Assembly (NCBI GenBank): GCA_001931875.2
Contig: MSJH02000830.1
Span: forward strand, 1-64,000
Source: Byssochlamys sp. IMV 00236
Taxonomy: Eukaryota > Ascomycota > Eurotiomycetes > Eurotiales > Thermoascaceae
Direction: 5' to 3'
Length of the DNA stretch: 64,000 nt
Positions within the stretch are counted from its first letter, which is position 1. Every line of letters starts with the position of its first letter. The translations under genes were made by a program, and so were the position numbers. Below the pieces are notes generated by a model that did no database searches, was not told where the DNA came from, and saw nothing but the letters and a program-made list of their open reading frames with translations. Positions 13,901-27,100 of the stretch are shown in pieces.

Positions 13901-15634
13901 ATATTAAATCTCTTATCTCTAGGTATTAATATAGATTAAGAGAAGTATATAGAATAAGTATTAAATATTATAATAATAATATATATAATAAAAGAGTATA
14001 TTTTAATCTTAAACTTATATTATATTATAATTAATAACTTTATTTGAGATAAACTATAATAGAGTATATTTAAAGCTAAAATAAATATACTCTAAGTAAA
14101 TAAAATTTTTAAAATAATTATATTACTATTAAAAGCTAATGTTATAATTAGCTATTAAATATTAGCTATAAAGTATAACTTAGATAATTCTCTTTAGAAG
14201 TTTAAAGTATATCTTATTACTTAAGAGTTTATTTAAAAATATAATATTAATTTTAAATATATTTTTACTCTTATCTTATAATATAAGATATTATAAATAT
14301 TTCTAGCTATTATTATAATAAAGAATTATAAGTATTATATTATAGATATTAATAATACCTTTATAAAATTAATATTAAAAGAAAAGATTTATATAATACT
14401 TTTATTAAAAATAAATATATTACTAAAAATAATATTAAAAGTTTTTTAATCTCTATATAGTTTAAAGTAAGCTATAAGAGATTAGAATTAAACCTATATA
14501 GAAATACTCTAGAAAATAAATTTTATATAGATTAATATTAATCTATACTTATTATAGCACTTAAAAAAAGAAATCTTACTTCTAGTATATATTAATAATA
14601 TCCTAATTAATATAAAATAAATAGAGAATATCTATTAGTTTAAATAAGAGTTTAAATTAATATATAAAATAAAGGACTTAAAAAAAGTAAAAAAGATTTT
14701 TAATATTTAAGTTACTTAAAATAAAAAAGACTAAATATTAATAATAGATTAATCTTATTATATTAAAGAATTCTTATTATAATATAGAATAAGTAAAGAG
14801 AAAATATATCTAGTTAATATTCTATTAAATAGATATAATTCTTTAAAACTATTTAACTCTTAAAATAAAAAAATAGACTAAAAAGAGTATTAGAGAATTA
14901 TTAATAATTTAATTTATTTAATAATCTTAATAAAACTAGATATTATATTTATAATAAATAGATTAAGTTAATATCTATTAGATATATTTAAAAGATACTT
15001 TAAGATATTAAAGTCTTTTATAAGATACCTATAATTAACTATATATCTTAGCCTTAAATTTAATATAAATTAAGACTAGTAACTTATTAAGTATTTAGAT
15101 TTAAATTATACAATAAATAAGATTAATTAGATATTAATCTTAAAGAATATTTTTACTTTAGCTAATAGTTTAATAAGCTAATTAAATAAGAAATAAAAGT
15201 TTATTATAACTTTAACTATAGAGGCTAAATATATAGCTATATATTAAGCTATAAAGTAATTCTAATAGTTAGCCCTTCTTTTAAAAGATATAGAATATAG
15301 ATACTATATTAATTTAAATAAATTTAAGCTAATAATAAAAAAAGAGTAAGCTTTTATTATTAGTTCTCTAGTTAAAATCTATAGAAATAATTAAATATTA
15401 TTATTATTAATTAAAGATACTTATACTTATAAGAGATTAAAGTATATTAATATTATATACTACTATATATATAATCTATATTAAAAAAATAGAATTAGTA
15501 TTAGATTTATTAGAATATAAGATATAATAGCAGATAGTTTTACTAAACTATTACTAAAGGTAGACTTTTTAAGATTTTTAAGTTAATTAAAATTAACTAA
15601 CTTAATAAATCTAGATTAAATTAATAAAGAGAAG

Positions 15635-15908
15635 TATTATAAAATAATAATTAGCACTAATAAATTCTAATATAATAAAGATTTTACTTTAAAGAAATTT
15701 TAAGAAATAATTTTATTTTAGTAAAATTAGGTAGCTTAAAGAAACTATTTCTTAAGCTCTATATAAAATCTATTACTCTAACTAAGAATATATAAAATAT
15801 ACTTTATATTTACTATATATGCTAATACTCTTTTTCTCTAAGTATTATTAGCCTTTTAAGCTATTAAATTAGTTTAGAGAATTTTATTTAAACCTATTCT
15901 TTTTAACT
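15635..15908 (+). repeat. Copia-1 3' LTR (274 bp)
   Basis: Matches 10604-10904 with scattered C/T and G/A differences and without the extra 27-bp unit. It is followed at once by the ATAAT target duplication. Confidence 0.9.
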
Positions 15909-16368
15909 ATAATTAAGTATTTTTTCTTATTCTTTAATTTTATTATAATAAAATATTTTAATTTCTTTTTAATAAAAAACTTTATTTTCTTTTTAAAGAA
16001 AAGTTAAAATTTCTTTATAATTCTTCTCTTAATTATTAATATTATTCTTCTTTTTATTTAAGAATATATATATATATTTAAAATAATAGGCTAAGTTATT
16101 AATTAATTTTTTAAGTTCTTTATTAATATTATATTTAATAATAATTTTTAAAAAATCTTAAGATTTAAATCTTCTTTTAATTTATTTTTAAAAAACTTAG
16201 CTTAATAAGTCTTAATAATCTTTCTTATATCTAGAGCCTAAACTTTCTATTATTTATTTATTCTCTTAATATATCTTATAAAAATATAGATTTTATCTTA
16301 ATTTATTAATTTATCTCTCTATATATTTTATAATAGAGATTCTAGGTTTATATATAATACTGCTTAAT
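15909..16368 (-). mobile_element. Copia-3 fragment 2
   Basis: Reverse complement of Copia-1 about 13735-13270. It joins fragment 1 exactly across the Copia-1 insertion and ends with TTAAT, the target duplication of Gypsy-A. Confidence 0.9.
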
Positions 16369-16801
16369 TATAAGGAACGGGGGTTCTTAGAGGTTACTAG
16401 TAAATTACTCCGCCAGCGATTATAGTAAGAGAGATAGCAGCTTTATATACTTAGCTTAGAGAAGGGTCTATTAGCGAGATAAAGGGTTAACTATTATAAT
16501 AAAGGGTCTAATTAGTATAGAGAAGGGTTTGCACTAGAGAGTTTTAATAGTAAAGAGTCTTATATAAATAGGGAGATAATAAGATATATATTATATTAGA
16601 ATAAATTATTAGCTATTAATAAGATAGCAATCTGAAGCCTATTTATATTCTAAATCTTAAGCACTTCTTAGCTTTATCTTATATAAATCCTAAAAGTAGG
16701 GAGAGTAGGGTTTAACTAATTATCTTAATATTATATCTAGATTTAGAGCTTTACTATAATCCTGTAAGCTTATACTCTAATAAGAAGCTAGGGGTATAAT
16801 A
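16369..16801 (-). repeat. Gypsy-A 3' LTR (left copy, 433 bp)
   Basis: Begins TATAAGGAACGGGGGTTC and ends GGGGTATAATA. The same 433-bp length and order of segments occur at 23467-23899. This copy is more C-to-T changed than the right copy. Confidence 0.92.
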
Positions 16802-19800
16802 ATATCTTCTCTCTTTTTAAAGGCTTATTCTTAAGCTATTATAAAATTATTATATTAAATATAGAGTATAACTTTATAGAGGTTTATAATATAATAAATA
16901 AAAGAGCTTCTTACTGCCTTTGCAGTAAAGGGTTAAGAAATTATATAAGCTAAGAGTATTATTTATATAATATTATAAGATTAAAATTTTAACCCTTAAT
17001 AACTATCTTTCTACCTCTTATTATATATAGCTTCTAGTCTTAAATATATTTAAATAAAGATCTAGATATATTTTTAAGGTTATAATAGTGCTAATAATAT
17101 AGCAGTTTATTAAACTTAAGAAAGAAATTAGTTATTTTTTTATTAGTTTTTAGAGCTTCTTACTTTAAGAGTAAGTTATCTTAATTAACTATATTAATAT
17201 AAACTAATTTAATTTAAATAATGCCGCCCTAAATTTATTTTATATTTAAATAATATAAGAAGACTTCTTAAATAAATATTCTAATATAAGATTTTATATA
17301 TTATATACTAATTTCTATAGTGTTAATAGCTTAAGAATATTATCTCCCTCTCTAGGGAGCTATCCCCTCTTCTTACCTCTAAGATAGAGGATATAGCTAC
17401 TGCTATTATAATATAGCTAAATCTAGTTATTACTATAATACTAGAAAATAATCCCCTAATTACTATTAAGATATTAAGGATTTTAGCCGCTATTATAATA
17501 CTAGAGAAAGCGCTTCCTTAAATAAGTATTACTCCTTTTATAGCTATTAATAGGTTAATATCTTTATTTATTAGTAAAGATCCTCTTATAAAAGATCTAT
17601 TAGATAAGATAAATATTGCGCTAGAATTAAGGTATACTTAATTTATACTTTTACTAGATTAACCTCTTATTATAGTCTTAATAATTATATAAATAAATCT
17701 TTTTTCCTTAATAATAGCGCTAAAAAGCCTATTTAAGGGAAAAAGAACTTATTCTATTACTAGGCCAGCTGCTATAAATAAGTTAAAAATAACTCTTACT
17801 TATATTATTAAAAGGCCTTAGAAATAAAATATTAAATATAAAAAGATTATTAATATAGGAATTTAAATTAAACTAGCTGCTATTAAGATATTAATTAAAA
17901 TTATTATTATTACTATTACTAATATAATAATAAAGAATAGCCTTATTATCTTTAGGCTAAGTAAGAAGTTTTTTTTAATATCTTAAAAAATATACTTTTA
18001 TTATTTAAAAGGGCTAATTAAAAATTTAATATTTTAATATACCTATATTAATACTAATATTAAGTATAACTATTATAATTATAAATATAAGCCTTATATT
18101 TTAGTCTTATTAATTTATAAGAATAAGCTTATTTATCTATAGAGCCTTAGCTAAGAGATTTATTTCTTAAATAATTATAGGTCTTTTAAGGAGGCCTATA
18201 ATAAATATAAATCCTTTATAGAGATATACCTGCATAAAACACCTACTAAAGTAGATATAGATAAGCTTATATTTACTATTATATTAACTTTATCTTTATA
18301 TAAATAGTTTATAATATAGCTCTAGCAAGAATTACTTAAATTATTTTATTTAATAATATTAAATCTACAATATATATAAGAAATTATATATATTACTTAT
18401 AATATTCCTCCTTTCTCTAATAAGGAGGAGAATAAATTTATATTAATAAGATTCTATAATAGTAAAGTAAATAAATAGGGGGATTAATCTTAGGCCTATA
18501 TTTTTAGTTTCTGCTAAGAGTAGCTTAATTAAAATAAATTTATTTCTAGATAGATTAGCTTCTTATATTCTTATTAAAATTCCTAAACCTTTATAGATAG
18601 ATAAATAAAAAAAGAGTAATATAGATTTAATAATAAAATAGTTAAATAAAACCTAAAAACCTAATAAAAAAAAAGAGAAATCTTACTAGTTCTATTAGCT
18701 CCTTTTTTTAAAGCTTTTTAAAACCTTTTTTAAAGAGGTCTTATTAACAGCTTATACTATTACCTTAAATTTAGCTAGTATATTTTAAATATGCTTAAGA
18801 TTCTTCTTAGACTGCTATAAATTTTTATAATTTAGATAGCTTTTTTATTTAATTAAATATTATTTCTTCTCCTATATTATCTATTTATTTAGAATAGCTT
18901 TAATCTCTTATTTTAATTTATTATCTACTAAGATTAGGTCTAAATACTTAGGTTTAGCCCTAGGTCTCTAATAATAGGGCTTTAATAGAAAGATATAAAA
19001 GATTAAATATATTCTATCTAGGCTCTTTAGGAGCTTAAACTAATAGGCTTAAGTTTTAATTCTCTTTATAACTTTATAAGATCCTAAATATTTTATATTA
19101 AGTTTCTTAATTAATTAATCTATCTTTAAGTTCTTTATTAAAAAGTAGACTTAGTCTCCTACTATATAAGATCTAGGCTTATACTTCTTATTATAATATT
19201 TCTATTGCATAATAATAGCCTTTTAAAGGAATTCTTTTAATTAAATATAGATCTTAATAAGTTTTTTTAATTAATTATTAACTGCTAGTATATCTATTTA
19301 CTTCCTAAAGTTATATTTATTCTAACTCTTAAGGTTAAATCTATAAATAATATAAAAGAGAGTTATACCTATAAAGATATAGATCAAATTATTATATATA
19401 AACTCTACTATAATTAATAAAAATGCCTAATTATCTTACTTATAATTTAAATAGACCTAGAGATAATACTCTAGTATCTAGTTTTATCTTTTAATCTAGC
19501 TATTAGTCTAGAGATAAAATATAATATTTAAAAGTCTAATAATTTAAATACAGCAGTAAAGTTCTATCTAATATTTACTAATAAATAATATACCCCTATT
19601 TAATATAATTAATTATAGAGGTTTAAAGCAGTTATAGATATAATCTATAATAAGGTTAGCTATTTTATCTGCCTTTAATATTTTATAAGTAGGGATATAA
19701 AGCGCTATTTTTAAATAGCAGTCTATAATTACTAATATTAAATTATAAATAACTCTTTATTTTTCTAATAATAGTAGTCCTATTATAAAATTTATTAAGA

Positions 19801-22800
19801 TACTTTATTATAGCTATACTAGGATTAATAAAGACTTTAGCTCTTTATATAGCCTATATTATAGAGTTTAATTTCTCTAGCAGATATTATATATAAATAT
19901 ATACTTCTATATATCCTATATTATTTTAGGCTAGTTAAATCTTTTTTAAAATAGCTCTTTAATCTTTTTAATACCTTAATACCCTATATAAAGGTTATTA
20001 TAATATATTTAAAGGAGCTCTTGCTTTATAGCAAATATATCTAATATAAATATAATATTACCCTTTTATAATAGTCCTTTACTATTTATTCTCTATATTA
20101 TCTTTAAGCTATTTTTAGGAGTATATATTTTCAGTTCCCTAGTTTTCTCTAAAATAAAGGCATTTCTTATTTAAAGCTGCTTTAATATAAAGAATAGGCT
20201 AGAGATTATAGTATCCTAAATAAACTCTTCCCTAATTACTCTAATAACTAATATTCTTTATATTAAATATTTTAAGCTATTTATACCGCCCGCTTTAACA
20301 GATTTATACTTTAAATTACTTTCTTATATATACTTATTATAAGCTTTATATTAGAGCTTTTTCTAGAGGATTAGAAGTAATCCTATCTAAAATTCAGATT
20401 TAAATAGTTTAAAATATACTCTTCTAGATAAGGCATTTATAGTATTAAGCTATCCCGGCTTATATTTAATTTAAAAGTTATATACTGCTAGTAGTTTTAT
20501 CTACTAAGCTTACCTATTATTTAATATCTTTATAATAAAGAAATAATATAAGTTTATATAATTGCTTTATATCTATATAAAGTGCTTATTATCTTTTAAA
20601 TAATAATACTAATATTTAAAAGTATTAATAATAGCTAAGAGTTCTTAATTATAAATCTTATAATATACCTCTATTTTAATAAACTTCTAGGTATAATATA
20701 TTATAAGATATTAGTTTTTAGATATAGTTTATTAATCTATCTAGATTCTAATTCTTAGACTTATTTTTAACTTAATACCTAAAGCTGTCTTATTACTATC
20801 TCTCTAAAAGAATATAATAATAAGGATAAATCTTAAGGCATTAGTTACTAATATTATTAGCTTCTCTAGATTAAAATACCTTAGCACTAGCAAAGTTATA
20901 AAAGCTAATTTTAGCTTATTAAATACCTTTATAGCTTTTCTAGTCTAGATAAATATTCTAATCTTTTTCCCCCAGATACTTTCTTTTAATAAACTAATTA
21001 AAAAAGCTATTTTTATAGAATAGTTATAAATAAATCTTCTAAAAAATCTAATAAATCTTAAAAAGACCTAAACTTCTTTAAAGGATTTAGGCTTTAGCTA
21101 ATCTTTAATAGTTTTTATTCTACTAAAATCTATCTCTATTCTATCTTTCCCTATAAAAAAACTAAGAAATTTAACCCTTTTTTTATAAAATTTATATTTA
21201 AATAACTTTACATATAATTTATATTTTTATAGTCTCTCTAAGACCTGCATTATATATTTCTTATACTCCTTAATAGAGTTAGAGAAGATTAAGATATTAT
21301 CTAAATATATAATATAATAGATATTTAATAACCCCTATAATACTTAATTAATATAGGCTTAAAAAATAATAAAAGTATTATACAGGCTAAATAATATAAT
21401 TAAATACTTAAAATACCTATAATAGGTTTAAAAGGCTATTTTTTATTTATCTCTATAATAGATTCTAATTTAATAATAAGTATCCCTAAGATTAAGCTTA
21501 ATAAAGATCTTAGAGTTAACTAATTAGTTAAGTATTTTATTTACCTTAGATAAAAAATATCTGTTCTTTATAATAATATTATTTAAGGCTTAATAATTAA
21601 TATAAAGTCTTAATATATTATCCGCCTTAGGAATAAATAAAATAGGTACTTTTATAAGACTTATTAATAATTATATTTACTCTTTCTATTATATATCTTT
21701 AAAATATTTATATAAAATATTAAGTTCTTTAGCAAAGAGATTATAAAGTCTCTCCTATAGAGGCGTTATATTATCTAAGAGTTTAATCTTATATTTATTT
21801 ATCTTAATAAATAATATATTTACTCCTTTCTCTAAGAAGACCTCTGCATATTTCTTATATTCTAGAGGCAGGTTTTTTAGGGTAATAAGATTAATTTAAT
21901 CCCTATAGAATATATAAATTATCTCTTTTTTTACTATTTTAGAGAATTATTAAATATTTTTAATTTTTACCTATAATTGCTATAGAATATAATATCTCTA
22001 AATTATTAACTCTTAATCTATAATAGGATTAATAGCTTATAATTATAATTTCTTAAGAATAATAAATAATTTAGGTATTAGAATAATATAAAAGTATATA
22101 CCTGCCTTTTTTATAATTCCTTTAGAATTAATAATATAGATCTCTATTTTAAAAAATCTATATTTCTAAATTTTATACTTATTAATAGATTTAAAGTTTA
22201 TATATTACTAGAAGTCTAGGAGAATTCTATATTATATAGCTATATCTAAGCTAATATAATATTAAGCTAAACCTAAATTAATAAAAGCCTTATCTTTAAA
22301 TATATTATTAGATAGGTAAAGTTATATTAAAATATATAAAGACTCTTTATTTATTTTAAACCCTTTATTATAAAGGGCTATAATAATCTTAGGCTTTTCT
22401 CTTTTAAGAGAATCTTTTTTTTTAAATATAATTTAGACTCTTATATATAATCTTTTTTACTATAATTAAAGCAGTAGCCTTCTTTTTTAAGCTAATCTTA
22501 TTTTATTAGTAATCTAAACTTCTTCTTCTAAGGTTTATTTATTCCTTTATACTAATTATTAATCTCCTTCCTTTTTTATTCTAAGATTAAGTCTTTTAAT
22601 ATACTCTATATTAGTCTACTTATATTTAGTATAGTAAAGAGATTTAAGAGTTTATTCTTCTTTTAATTTATTTCCTAATTAATAGCTAAAAATATTAATT
22701 AATTAAAGTTAATTAAGAGATTTTAATAGTTTAGTAAGCTTATTTAAACTTTAAGTTATAGTTTTATATAAAAAATATAAGACTAAATAATCTTATTATT

Positions 22801-23466
22801 ATTATTAAATCCTTCGTCTTAGTTTAACTCTATATAAGCTTATTTAAAATAATATAGAAAAGCTCTAGCGGTTTAATTTAAATATTAAGTTAGGGTATAA
22901 AAATAATTTATTATATTTTATCCCCGGTAATATAAATTATTAAGTAAGTCTAATAACTAATCTTTAAACCTATTCTAGATTAGTATCTAGAAGTTAGAAT
23001 CCTCTTACTAATAGATTTAAGATTAAGCTAATTTCTTATCTAGTAAGGCTATAGTATAAATAACCTTCTTATCTTCCGCCTTAAATAATAAAGTATTATA
23101 GGCTAAATATTTATCTATATACTAGTACTACTAATAATAGGTATTAAATATAATAGCTCTATATCTCTATAGTTTAGGCAGCTTAAGCCTTAATTATTTA
23201 CTAATATAAATAGCGGTAAGGAGCTATAAGAGATCTCTCTTTATTAACAGATTATCTTCTATTTAAAGTCGATCCCTCTCTAAGCCTATTAAAATATCTC
23301 TTAAGATTTATAAGCTAGCTTCAGTAATTAGTTACTATATACTAGGTTTAACAATCTCTAAACCCTTTAAAGTATATACTATAGGCTAAGAGCTAGGACT
23401 TTTATCCCCTAAATTATAGGATATATTAGTATAGCTATTTATATCACTAAGTTAAATAATTTAAAT

Positions 23467-23899
23467 TATAAAGAACGGGGGTTCTTAAAGATTATTAATA
23501 AATTATTCCACTAATAATTATAGTAAAAAAGGTAATAGCTTTATATATCTAGCTTAGAGAAGGGTCTATTAGTAAGATAAAGGATTAACTATTATAATAA
23601 AGGGTTTAACTAGTATAGAGAAAGGTCTATGCTAGAGGATTCTAATAGTAAAGAGTCTTATATAAGTAAAGAGATAGTAAGATATATATTATATTAGAAT
23701 AGATTATTGGCTATTAATAAAATAGCAATCTAAAGCCTATTTATATTCTAAATCTTAAGCATTTCTTAGCTTTATCTTATATAAATCTTAAAAGCGGGGA
23801 GAGCGAGGTTTAACTAATTACCTCAGTATTGCATTTAGATTCGGGGCTTCGCTGCAGTCCTATAAGCTTATACCCTAGCGGGGAGCTAGGGGCATAACA
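23467..23899 (-). repeat. Gypsy-A 5' LTR (right copy, 433 bp)
   Basis: Begins TATAAAGAACGGGGGTTC and ends GGGGCATAACA. Its terminal ~100 bp keep more G/C (for example TTCGGGGCTTCGCTGCAG) than the left copy, so the two LTRs were mutated independently. Confidence 0.92.
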
Positions 23900-23989
23900 T
23901 TAATATCTCTATATTCTTAAGTAATTAATTAATAGCTTAACTCTAATAAAGGCTTTCTTTAAAGATATTTAAACCTTATTAATTATTAA
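23900..23989 (-). mobile_element. Copia-3 fragment 3
   Basis: A 90-bp piece between two Gypsy insertions, the reverse complement of Copia-1 about 13270-13180. It begins with TTAAT (Gypsy-A duplication) and ends with ATTAA (Gypsy-D duplication). Confidence 0.88.
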
Positions 23990-24128
23990 TATTATAGATA
24001 AAAGATATAGATATAGTATAGTAAGCTATACTACCTTTATTCTGCCGGGTAACTAAGTATATATTATACCTTAGCTAGCTATAAAACTTAGAGAATTTAA
24101 CCTTTTTATACTCTTATAATACCTTATA
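23990..24128 (+). repeat. Gypsy-D 5' LTR (139 bp)
   Basis: Begins TATTATAGATAAAAG and ends TAATACCTTATA. Same length and closely similar to 31541-31679. Confidence 0.92.
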
Positions 24129-27100
24129 AGTAGTAATATATTTTAAGTCTAGTTTAATCTTATTATCTCGCCTAAGTATAGGTAATTAATATTATATATT
24201 CTATTATTTTATCTATTGTTTTATTTATTATTTTATTAGCTTAAGTTTTAAATAAGTTTATTATAATATTATAATAAGTTTTATTATTATTTTATATTAA
24301 ATTAAAATATAATAGTAATTTATTTACTTTCTCTCTTACTCTCCTTTATTTTAACTATATTTTAGTTTATTACCTTTAGGTAAGATAATAGACTATTAAG
24401 TTATAAAGATTAATTTCCCTAGATTATTTTATTACTTATTAATTTTATTATTACCTTTTACCTTATTTTAAGAGTACTATTAATATTAGCTATTTTTACT
24501 ATAAATATAATATCTTTAAGAAAAAAATTATTAAAAATAAATTCTTTCTCTTACTCTATAGAATAAATAATTAACTAATTAATTCTTAATTAAGTAATAA
24601 GTACTTTCTATAAGGTAGTAAGAGATTTATTAAATAATCTTACTTTCTTATCTTAATAAAAAGAATATATTAATATATTTAAATATAAAGATATAGTTAA
24701 GCCTTTAAATTTATTAGAGTATATATATTTTAAAGCATTATTATTATATATAGGTAGTTAAGTATTATTTCCTCTTATTAAATCTATTAAAAACCTCTTT
24801 TCTTTTCTTAAAAGTTTTTTTTTATTAAGAACTTTTCTTCTTTTTAATAAAGCTAATCTTTTATAAGAGAGAGATATTTATTAGAACTCTTATTAAAATT
24901 ATTAAATTTCTTATTAAAGCTATTATAATTAAATATAAACTTTTATCTCTTTATTTTTAATACTAGTTAACTATTATTAAAAAACTTAATCTTATTATTA
25001 CTTAAATTAAATAATAATATAAGTAATAATATAGATATTAAATTATTAAATAATAATAAATTAATAATTATAAATACTCTCTTAATAAGAATAATAAAAG
25101 AAATAATTAAATTTAATAAAGCTATAACTTAGTTAGCTAAGTAAAATAAGGAGATTTTATACTAACTTAATAAACTATAGGACTTATAAATATACTTAAA
25201 TAAAGAGATATAAAGATAAAGAAATAATATAATTAAATAGTAAAATAATAGTTTTATTTAATAAAATAATACTCTTAATAATATAAATAATAGAAATAAT
25301 ATACTATTAAATTTATATATCTCTAATAACTTATTATAGAAATAAAAAGAGTTAAGCTATTTTTAGCTTAATCTTAAGAACTATAAATATATTAAAATAA
25401 GACCTATTATTATTATTAGTAATTAAATATATTATAGAGATATTTATCTTTTTACTAAATATATTTAAGATCTTATCTTTATAAAGGGAGAAAAGTAAGT
25501 AAAGTCTTAAATTTATATCTTATTTAAAGGATAAGTATTTTAATAGTATAGTATAGAATTATTTAACTTTAAGTATAATAATTTAAGAGAATATCTAGTT
25601 TTTAATATATAGATTCTATTATTTTTATAATATTTTAAAATAAGCGCTATTATAGTAATTTAAGAACTTAAGAAATTTAATTATTTAATAGATAATATTA
25701 GGAATAAAATAATATTATAGGCCTTTATTTAAATAATTATTTAACTCTATAAGGCTATAAGTACTTTAAGCTTATATAATTAGCTATTTTTAATATAGAA
25801 TAAGTTCTTACTAAGTCTATATTATAATATTATTTATTTAAAAAAGTATATAATATTAATATAATTTATTAACTCTATTAATAATACTTTTATAATTTAA
25901 TAAGACTAAGCTAATTTAAAGAGAACTTAATTAAGATAGTAATATTAATATAACTATTTTAATTATTAATAAGAGTATTAAATATAGTAATTTTATTAAA
26001 TATTATTTTAGCTATTTTTTAAGAACTAATAGTAAAATCTCTATTATTATAGTAACTAAGAATAACTCTTTAATTAAATACTACTATTATAATAATAGTC
26101 TCTTAATATAAGGCTTATAGCTAATACCTTATAGGATTAAATAAGATATTATATTAATAGAGAAAGTAAAGGAAACTATTAAAATAATTATCTACTTACT
26201 TTTCTTTAATAGTTATATAGTTAATCTTAATAGCTATTTATTATAAGACCGGCAAATACTTAATAATTATATAGCTAATCTTAGTAGCTATTTATTATAA
26301 GATTATAACTAATAAATGCTTAATAATATATATATATAATATATATTAAAGAACTATTATAAGAGTTCTTAAATTAATTTATCTTTATATTATTAGAATT
26401 ATCTAAAAATAATAGCTATAATAAGGGATTTTATTATAGAATCTATTATATATAATATAGTAAAGGTAATTTTAAGGCTATAAATTTAAGAAATACGTTA
26501 TTAGAATATATTAAGAAGAGAAATAATAATATAATTAATAATACTAAGTATTTTATATATTATATCTAGCTAAAGACTTCTAAAGAATATTATATTTATA
26601 CTTACTTTTTTATATTTAATAATAACCTATATTATTATCTTAAGATAATAAAATTTAAATATATTTTATTAAGTAATATATCTTAACTATTATTTTTAAT
26701 AGTAGAATAAAAGAATTAAATAGCTAAGAAAAATAGCTTAATAAATCTTAAAGCTAGTAGTATAGATATTAAAGATATCTTAATAGATTCTATATTAAGG
26801 AGAATATAAGATTAAATACTATTATAATACTCTATAATAAAATTAAGTTTTAAAGAGATTAATTAAACTAGTAACTAAATTATTAAGTTAAAGGACTTAA
26901 TAAAATAGCTTATTAAAGAAACTATAAGCTAGCTATTTATTATAATAAAGTACTATATTATTAAAATAAATAATACCTTTATTAAAATAATTAGCTTTTA
27001 TTAAATTATATTATTAATAGTATTTAACTATTTATAAATATAAGTAAGCTATATCTTTAGAGAATAATATTATACTAAGGTAAATACCTATATTACTAGC

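Larger units (their letters stand above)
10604..15908 (+). mobile_element. Copia-1: complete, RIP-dead Copia LTR retrotransposon
   Basis: The element is 5305 bp with near-identical ends and a 5-bp target duplication ATAAT (10599-10603 and 15909-15913). The order is Ty1/Copia-like: integrase-type region, then reverse transcriptase, then RNase H. The RT catalytic motif reads as YINNILI near 14586-14606, expected YVDDILI, with both Asp codons changed to Asn as G-to-A mutation would do. An RNase H phrase corresponding to the Copia STAEAEY motif reads near 15200-15220. A purine tract (AAAGAGAAG) abuts the 3' LTR. The coding frames contain many stops, so the element is inactive. Confidence 0.92.
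16369..23899 (-). mobile_element. Gypsy-A: complete, RIP-dead Ty3/Gypsy element
   Basis: The element is 7531 bp with two 433-bp LTRs and target duplication TTAAT (16364-16368 and 23900-23904). On the minus strand the RT motif reads YLDNILIFS near 21315-21285, expected YLDDILIFS. A pyrimidine run just right of the left LTR (16804-16817) is the polypurine tract of a minus-strand element, which agrees with the RT direction. Gag and integrase must lie at the right and left parts respectively, but stops prevent clear domain calls. Confidence 0.9.

Noticed and set aside
16371..16560. GC-richer segment near 16.4 kb as a possible RNA gene
   Set aside because: It repeats at 23.47 kb at equal spacing from the element ends and is the LTR of Gypsy-A. 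No tRNA or rRNA fold was seen.
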